DNA of 64,000 nt from Gemmobacter lutimaris (lineage in GTDB: Bacteria; Pseudomonadota; Alphaproteobacteria; Rhodobacterales; Rhodobacteraceae). Positions 60,585-64,000 of this stretch are shown piece by piece. Each line of letters opens with the position of its first letter. The first letter of the stretch is position 1. Location of the stretch: the NCBI RefSeq assembly GCF_003570715.1, contig NZ_QXXQ01000001.1, positions 310,001 through 374,000 on the forward strand, given 5' to 3'. Below the pieces are notes generated by a model. That model was not told the origin of the DNA. It saw only the letters and a list, made by a program, of their open reading frames with translations, and did not search any database. A program made the position numbers and the translations under genes.

Positions 60585-61635
60585 CACCACGACGCGCCCT
60601 CTGGTCGAGGTGCGCAATCTGAAAATGTATTTCCCGATCTACAGCGGCGTGATGCGCAAGCATACCGGCGATGTGAAGGCGGTGGATGACATCAGCTTTG
60701 ACATCTATGAGGGCGAGACGCTGGGCCTTGTGGGCGAAAGCGGCTGCGGCAAATCGACGGTAGGCCGCGCGCTGCTGCGGCTTTACGAACCGACGGCGGG
60801 GCGCATCACCATTGCGGGGGACGATGTGGCGAGCCTCTCGCCCGAGGCGCTGCGCCGCAAGCGGCCCACCATGCAGATGGTGTTTCAGGACCCGCAGGCC
60901 AGCCTCAACCCCCGCATGACGGTGGCTGACATCATCGGCGAACCGCTGGACGAACACAGCGGGTTGTCAAAAGCGGAAAAGCTGGCCCGCATCTACGAGC
61001 TGATGGATGCCGTGGGCCTGAACCGCACCTTCGCCAACCGCTATCCGCATGCCTTTTCCGGCGGTCAGCGTCAGCGCATCGGCATCGCCCGGGCGCTGGC
61101 CCTGAACCCGAAATTCATCGTCTGCGACGAACCCATCGCGGCGCTGGACGTCTCGATTCAGGCGCAGGTGGTGAACCTGCTGGAGGATTTGCAGGACAAG
61201 CTGGGCCTGACCTATCTGTTCATCAGCCATGACCTGAGCATGGTGCGCCATATCGCCGACCGTGTAGCGGTGATGTATCTGGGACAAATCGCCGAAATCT
61301 CGCCGGTGGACGCGCTTTATGCCCGGCCGCTGCATCCTTACGCCGAGGCGCTGCTGTCGGCGGTGCCCGAACCCGATCCGGGCCGCGACGGCGCGCGCCA
61401 GCGCATCATCCTGAAGGGCGATGTGCCCTCGCCCGCCAATCCCCCCAAGGGTTGCAACTTCTGCACCCGCTGCCCGAAGGTCATACCGGTCTGCCACGAG
61501 GTAGAGCCGCGCCTGCAAGAGGCTGCGCCGGGCCGCATGGTCGCCTGCCACCTCATTCATCCGATAGACGCCACGAGAGCCGGGGAAACCGGCCGCACCG
61601 GGGCACAAGAGCACAGCCAACAACAAGGAGTTTAA
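60577..61635 (+). CDS. Peptide ABC transporter ATP-binding protein (DppF-like)
   Basis: 352 residues. Walker [10 protein letters not shown], signature [14 protein letters not shown], Walker [13 protein letters not shown]-terminal oligopeptide domain with [14 protein letters not shown]. The second nucleotide-binding subunit of the same importer. ATG 60577 with AGGAGG overlaps the previous gene by 8 bases. Confidence 0.91.
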   Translation: MRDTTTRPLVEVRNLKMYFPIYSGVMRKHTGDVKAVDDISFDIYEGETLGLVGESGCGKSTVGRALLRLYEPTAGRITIAGDDVASLSPEALRRKRPTMQMVFQDPQASLNPRMTVADIIGEPLDEHSGLSKAEKLARIYELMDAVGLNRTFANRYPHAFSGGQRQRIGIARALALNPKFIVCDEPIAALDVSIQAQVVNLLEDLQDKLGLTYLFISHDLSMVRHIADRVAVMYLGQIAEISPVDALYARPLHPYAEALLSAVPEPDPGRDGARQRIILKGDVPSPANPPKGCNFCTRCPKVIPVCHEVEPRLQEAAPGRMVACHLIHPIDATRAGETGRTGAQEHSQQQGV

Positions 61636-61638
61636 CCC

Positions 61639-63345
61639 ATGAAGATGAAAGCCGCCCTGCTGGGCGCCGTCGCACTGGTCGGGCTTGCCCCGGCCGCCTT
61701 CGCGGAACGCGGGGCCGACGGTCATGTGAATATCCTCTATTCCCAGGCCCCTTCGACGCTGAACCCCTATCTGTCCTCGGGCACCAAGGACATCGAGAAC
61801 GCCTCGCTGGTGATCGAGCCGCTGGCCGGCTATGACGAGAAGGGCGTGATGTTCCCGCGTCTGGCGGTCGAAATCCCGACGCTGGAAAACGGCGGCGTGG
61901 CTGAAGACCAGAAGTCGATCACCTGGAAGATCAAGCCCGAGGCCAAATGGTCGGACGGCTCGCCCGTGACCGCCGATGATGTGGTCTTTACCGCCGAATA
62001 CTGCATGCATCCCGAAGGCGGCTGCGCCCAGCTTGCCAAGTTCGAGGGCGTGGAAAAGGTCGAAGCCGTCGATCCGCAGACCGTGAAGATCAGCTTCAAG
62101 GAAGCGAAGCCCAACCCCTATCTGGCCTTCGTGGGTTCAACGACGCCGGTGCTTCAGAAGGCGCAATTTGCCAATTGCCTTGGCGCTGCCGCCTCGACCT
62201 GCACCGACCAGAATTTCATGCCCATCGGCACCGGCCCCTTCCGCGTGGTCGAGTTCAAGACCAATGACGTGATCCAGCTTGAGGCCAACCCCGAATACCG
62301 CGATCCGGCCAAGCCCGCCTTCGCCACGGTGACCGTGAAAGGCGGCGGCGATGCCGCCTCGGCCGCGCGCGCCGTAATGGAAACCGGCGAATTCGACTAT
62401 GCCTGGAACACCCAGATCCCGCCGGAACTGCAACAGGCGATGGAACAGGGCGGCAAGGGCGAATTCGTCAGCGGCTTTGGCACGCTGGTCGAACGGATCG
62501 AGATGAACATGACCGATCCCTCGCCCGATCTGCCGGAGGGCGAACGCTCCACCGCCAAGCATCCGCATCCGATCCTGTCGGATCTGAAGGTGCGTCAGGC
62601 GCTGTCGATGGCGATCGACCGCAACCTGCTGGTGGAAATCGGCTATGGCAATGCTGGCCGCCCGACCTGCAATCTGGTGCCCGCACCCGAAATGTATGCC
62701 TCGACCGACAATACCGGCTGTCTGACGCAGGACATCGAAGGCGCCAAGGCACTGCTGGACGAGGCCGGGTGGACCGACAGCGACGGCGACGGCATCCGTG
62801 ACAAGGATGGCAAGAAGTTCAGCCTGCTGTATCAGACCTCGGTCAATCCGGTGCGTCAGGACTTCCAGGCGCTGATCAAGGGCTGGTGGAACGAGATCGG
62901 CGTTGAAGTGGAGCTGAAGGCCGTGGACGGTTCGGTGTTCTTCGGCGGTGACGCCGGTTCGCCGGATACCTTCCAGAAGTTCTATGCCGATGTCGAGATG
63001 TATGCCAACAACTTCGATGGCACCGACCCGGAGGCCTATCTGGCGGAACATACCTGCGCCAAGGCACCGCGCCCGGAAACCCAGTGGCAGGGCGAGAACA
63101 TCAACCGCTACTGCGACCCCGCCTATGACGCGATGATCGCGGAACTGGGCAAGACCGGCGATTTGGAAAAGCGGGCCGAGCTTGCGAAGAAGCTGAACGA
63201 CATGCTGACCAAGGAAAGCATGACCATCGTGCCGCTGGTGGATCGTGGCCGTCTGTCGGCGCGGTCGAAGACCCTGGGCGGCGTCGTTCTGAACACCTGG
63301 GATTCCGAACTGTGGAACGCCTCGGACTGGTATCGCATGAAGTGA
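61639..63345 (+). CDS. Peptide ABC transporter substrate-binding protein (SBP family 5)
   Basis: 568 residues with a Sec signal peptide (KAALLGAVALVGLAPAAFA, cleaved after about residue 22) and the SBP_bac_5 fold (APSTLNPYLSSGTKD, WSDGSPVTADDVVFT, SMAIDRNLL). It has a calcium-like acidic loop (DSDGDGIRDKDG). Delivers peptides or other solutes to the permease. Starts 3 bases after the ATPase gene. Order ATPase-ATPase-SBP-permease is unlike the common Dpp order, where the SBP comes first. Confidence 0.91.
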   Translation: MKMKAALLGAVALVGLAPAAFAERGADGHVNILYSQAPSTLNPYLSSGTKDIENASLVIEPLAGYDEKGVMFPRLAVEIPTLENGGVAEDQKSITWKIKPEAKWSDGSPVTADDVVFTAEYCMHPEGGCAQLAKFEGVEKVEAVDPQTVKISFKEAKPNPYLAFVGSTTPVLQKAQFANCLGAAASTCTDQNFMPIGTGPFRVVEFKTNDVIQLEANPEYRDPAKPAFATVTVKGGGDAASAARAVMETGEFDYAWNTQIPPELQQAMEQGGKGEFVSGFGTLVERIEMNMTDPSPDLPEGERSTAKHPHPILSDLKVRQALSMAIDRNLLVEIGYGNAGRPTCNLVPAPEMYASTDNTGCLTQDIEGAKALLDEAGWTDSDGDGIRDKDGKKFSLLYQTSVNPVRQDFQALIKGWWNEIGVEVELKAVDGSVFFGGDAGSPDTFQKFYADVEMYANNFDGTDPEAYLAEHTCAKAPRPETQWQGENINRYCDPAYDAMIAELGKTGDLEKRAELAKKLNDMLTKESMTIVPLVDRGRLSARSKTLGGVVLNTWDSELWNASDWYRMK

Positions 63346-63362
63346 TGCGGACCTGAGCGTCC

Positions 63363-63391
63363 GGGCCGGTGCGGCACTCCTGCACCGGCCC
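63363..63391 (+). terminator. Intercistronic hairpin between SBP and permease genes
   Basis: GGGCCGGTGC (63363-63372) pairs perfectly with GCACCGGCCC (63382-63391), loop of 9. It follows the SBP stop by 17 bases and is followed by CCTTCC, not a T run. Such hairpins often stabilise SBP mRNA and lower permease expression. Confidence 0.65.
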
Positions 63392-63441
63392 CCTTCCGAC
63401 AAGACCAAGAGGCCAAGACCCATGACCCGAGGTGTCGCGCC

Positions 63442-64000
63442 ATGCTGACCTTCACGATCCGCCGCCTGTTGCTGGCCATTCCGACACTTCTGTTCATCAG
63501 TCTCGTGATTTTCCTGCTGCTGGAACTCGCCCCCGGCGATCCGATGTCGCAGGTGCCGCTGACGGTGCCCCCCGAGGTGAAACAGAAGATGCGCGAGGCG
63601 CTTGGCGCCGATCAGCCCATGTTCTTCCGCTACATGCTGTGGCTGAAACAGTTCTTCATCATCGAGCCGCTGCATATCCTTGGCGCCATCACCGGGATCG
63701 ACCTTGCAGGTGACGCGCAGCGCATCATCTCATGGCAGAGCCGCAGCCCGGTGGCCGACATCATCGCGCAGCGCATTCCGCAAACCCTGACCGTGATCGG
63801 GGCGGCCTATGTGATCGGTGTGCTGATCGCCCTGCCCATCGGCATCTATTCGGCCTATCGGCAGTATAGCTGGTTCGACCAGTTGGGCACCTTCATCTCG
63901 ATGATCGGGTTTTCGGTGCCGACCTTCTTTACCGGCGTGCTGCTGATCGTGATCTTCTCGGTCAACCTCGGCTGGTTTCCGTCGATCTACGACACCACAC
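63442..64000 (+). CDS. Peptide ABC transporter permease (DppB-like), truncated by window edge
   Basis: The first 186 residues of a DppB/OppB-type permease: an N-terminal helix (RRLLLAIPTLLFISLVIFLLL), the periplasmic loop ELAPGDPM, and a BPD-type helix block starting QTLTVIGAAYVIGVLIALPIGIYSA. ATG 63442 with GAGGTG upstream. The frame is open to the last base, so the rest lies beyond the window. Confidence 0.9.
   Translation, partial: MLTFTIRRLLLAIPTLLFISLVIFLLLELAPGDPMSQVPLTVPPEVKQKMREALGADQPMFFRYMLWLKQFFIIEPLHILGAITGIDLAGDAQRIISWQSRSPVADIIAQRIPQTLTVIGAAYVIGVLIALPIGIYSAYRQYSWFDQLGTFISMIGFSVPTFFTGVLLIVIFSVNLGWFPSIYDTT

Overview
The window is about 64 kb of GC-rich, gene-dense chromosomal DNA. 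It most resembles the Rhodobacteraceae (alphaproteobacteria, Paracoccus/Rhodobacter/roseobacter relatives). The indicators are the trgA-trgB pair beside cfa and phrA, the gene set for methylated-amine oxidation, Hint_2 and DUF6455-type small proteins, and many ATGA/TGATG gene overlaps. I see no rRNA, tRNA, IS element, prophage or CRISPR array.

Region 1 (1-900): the end of a cobalamin-synthesis stretch with cobF and a three-hairpin intergenic block. Region 2 (0.9-27.1 kb): a methylated-amine catabolic island. Tmm oxidises trimethylamine to TMAO. Tdm splits TMAO to dimethylamine and formaldehyde. DmmABC (with DmmD) demethylates dimethylamine. GmaS and MgsABC carry methylamine through gamma-glutamylmethylamide to N-methylglutamate, and MgdABCD (sarcosine-oxidase-like) regenerates glutamate while passing the C1 unit to folate or formaldehyde. 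Interleaved are a truncated globin cotranscribed with tdm, a divergent pair of regulators (GlxA-type AraC and XRE-cupin), an EamA exporter/importer, two APC permeases, and a tight six-gene operon of one APC permease plus five unannotated mostly small membrane proteins. The usual TMAO ABC importer is not in the window, so these permeases are the local candidates for uptake. A TTCCTG..AGGAAA-like palindrome recurs in four of the control regions.

Region 3 (27.4-32.2 kb): a LysR-controlled, translationally coupled four-gene operon (class III aminotransferase, BKACE-type beta-keto acid cleavage enzyme, GNAT, HDAC-like deacetylase) that looks like an uncharacterised degradation pathway. Region 4 (32.2-36.5 kb): trgB-trgA-cfa-phrA, an oxidative/photo-oxidative stress operon with a plausible RpoE-type promoter. 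Region 5 (36.6-55.6 kb): mostly housekeeping genes, namely hrpB, a NIDO-Hint protein, argF-GNAT-argD, an M48 lipoprotein protease, DUF2254, YigZ, DgkA, CDGSH, rimO, AsmA, moaA, HPP, a pseudo-receiver and a Crp/Fnr regulator. One AT-rich orphan gene is lodged at the 3' end of rimO. Region 6 (55.6-64 kb): a divergent locus with an M20 amidohydrolase, a DadA-like flavoprotein and an ArgE-like deacetylase on one side, and a Dpp-type peptide ABC transporter on the other. The last permease gene runs off the end of the window.

Motif positions and start codons were worked out by eye from the sequence. Family names rest on recognised motifs and context, not on database searches.
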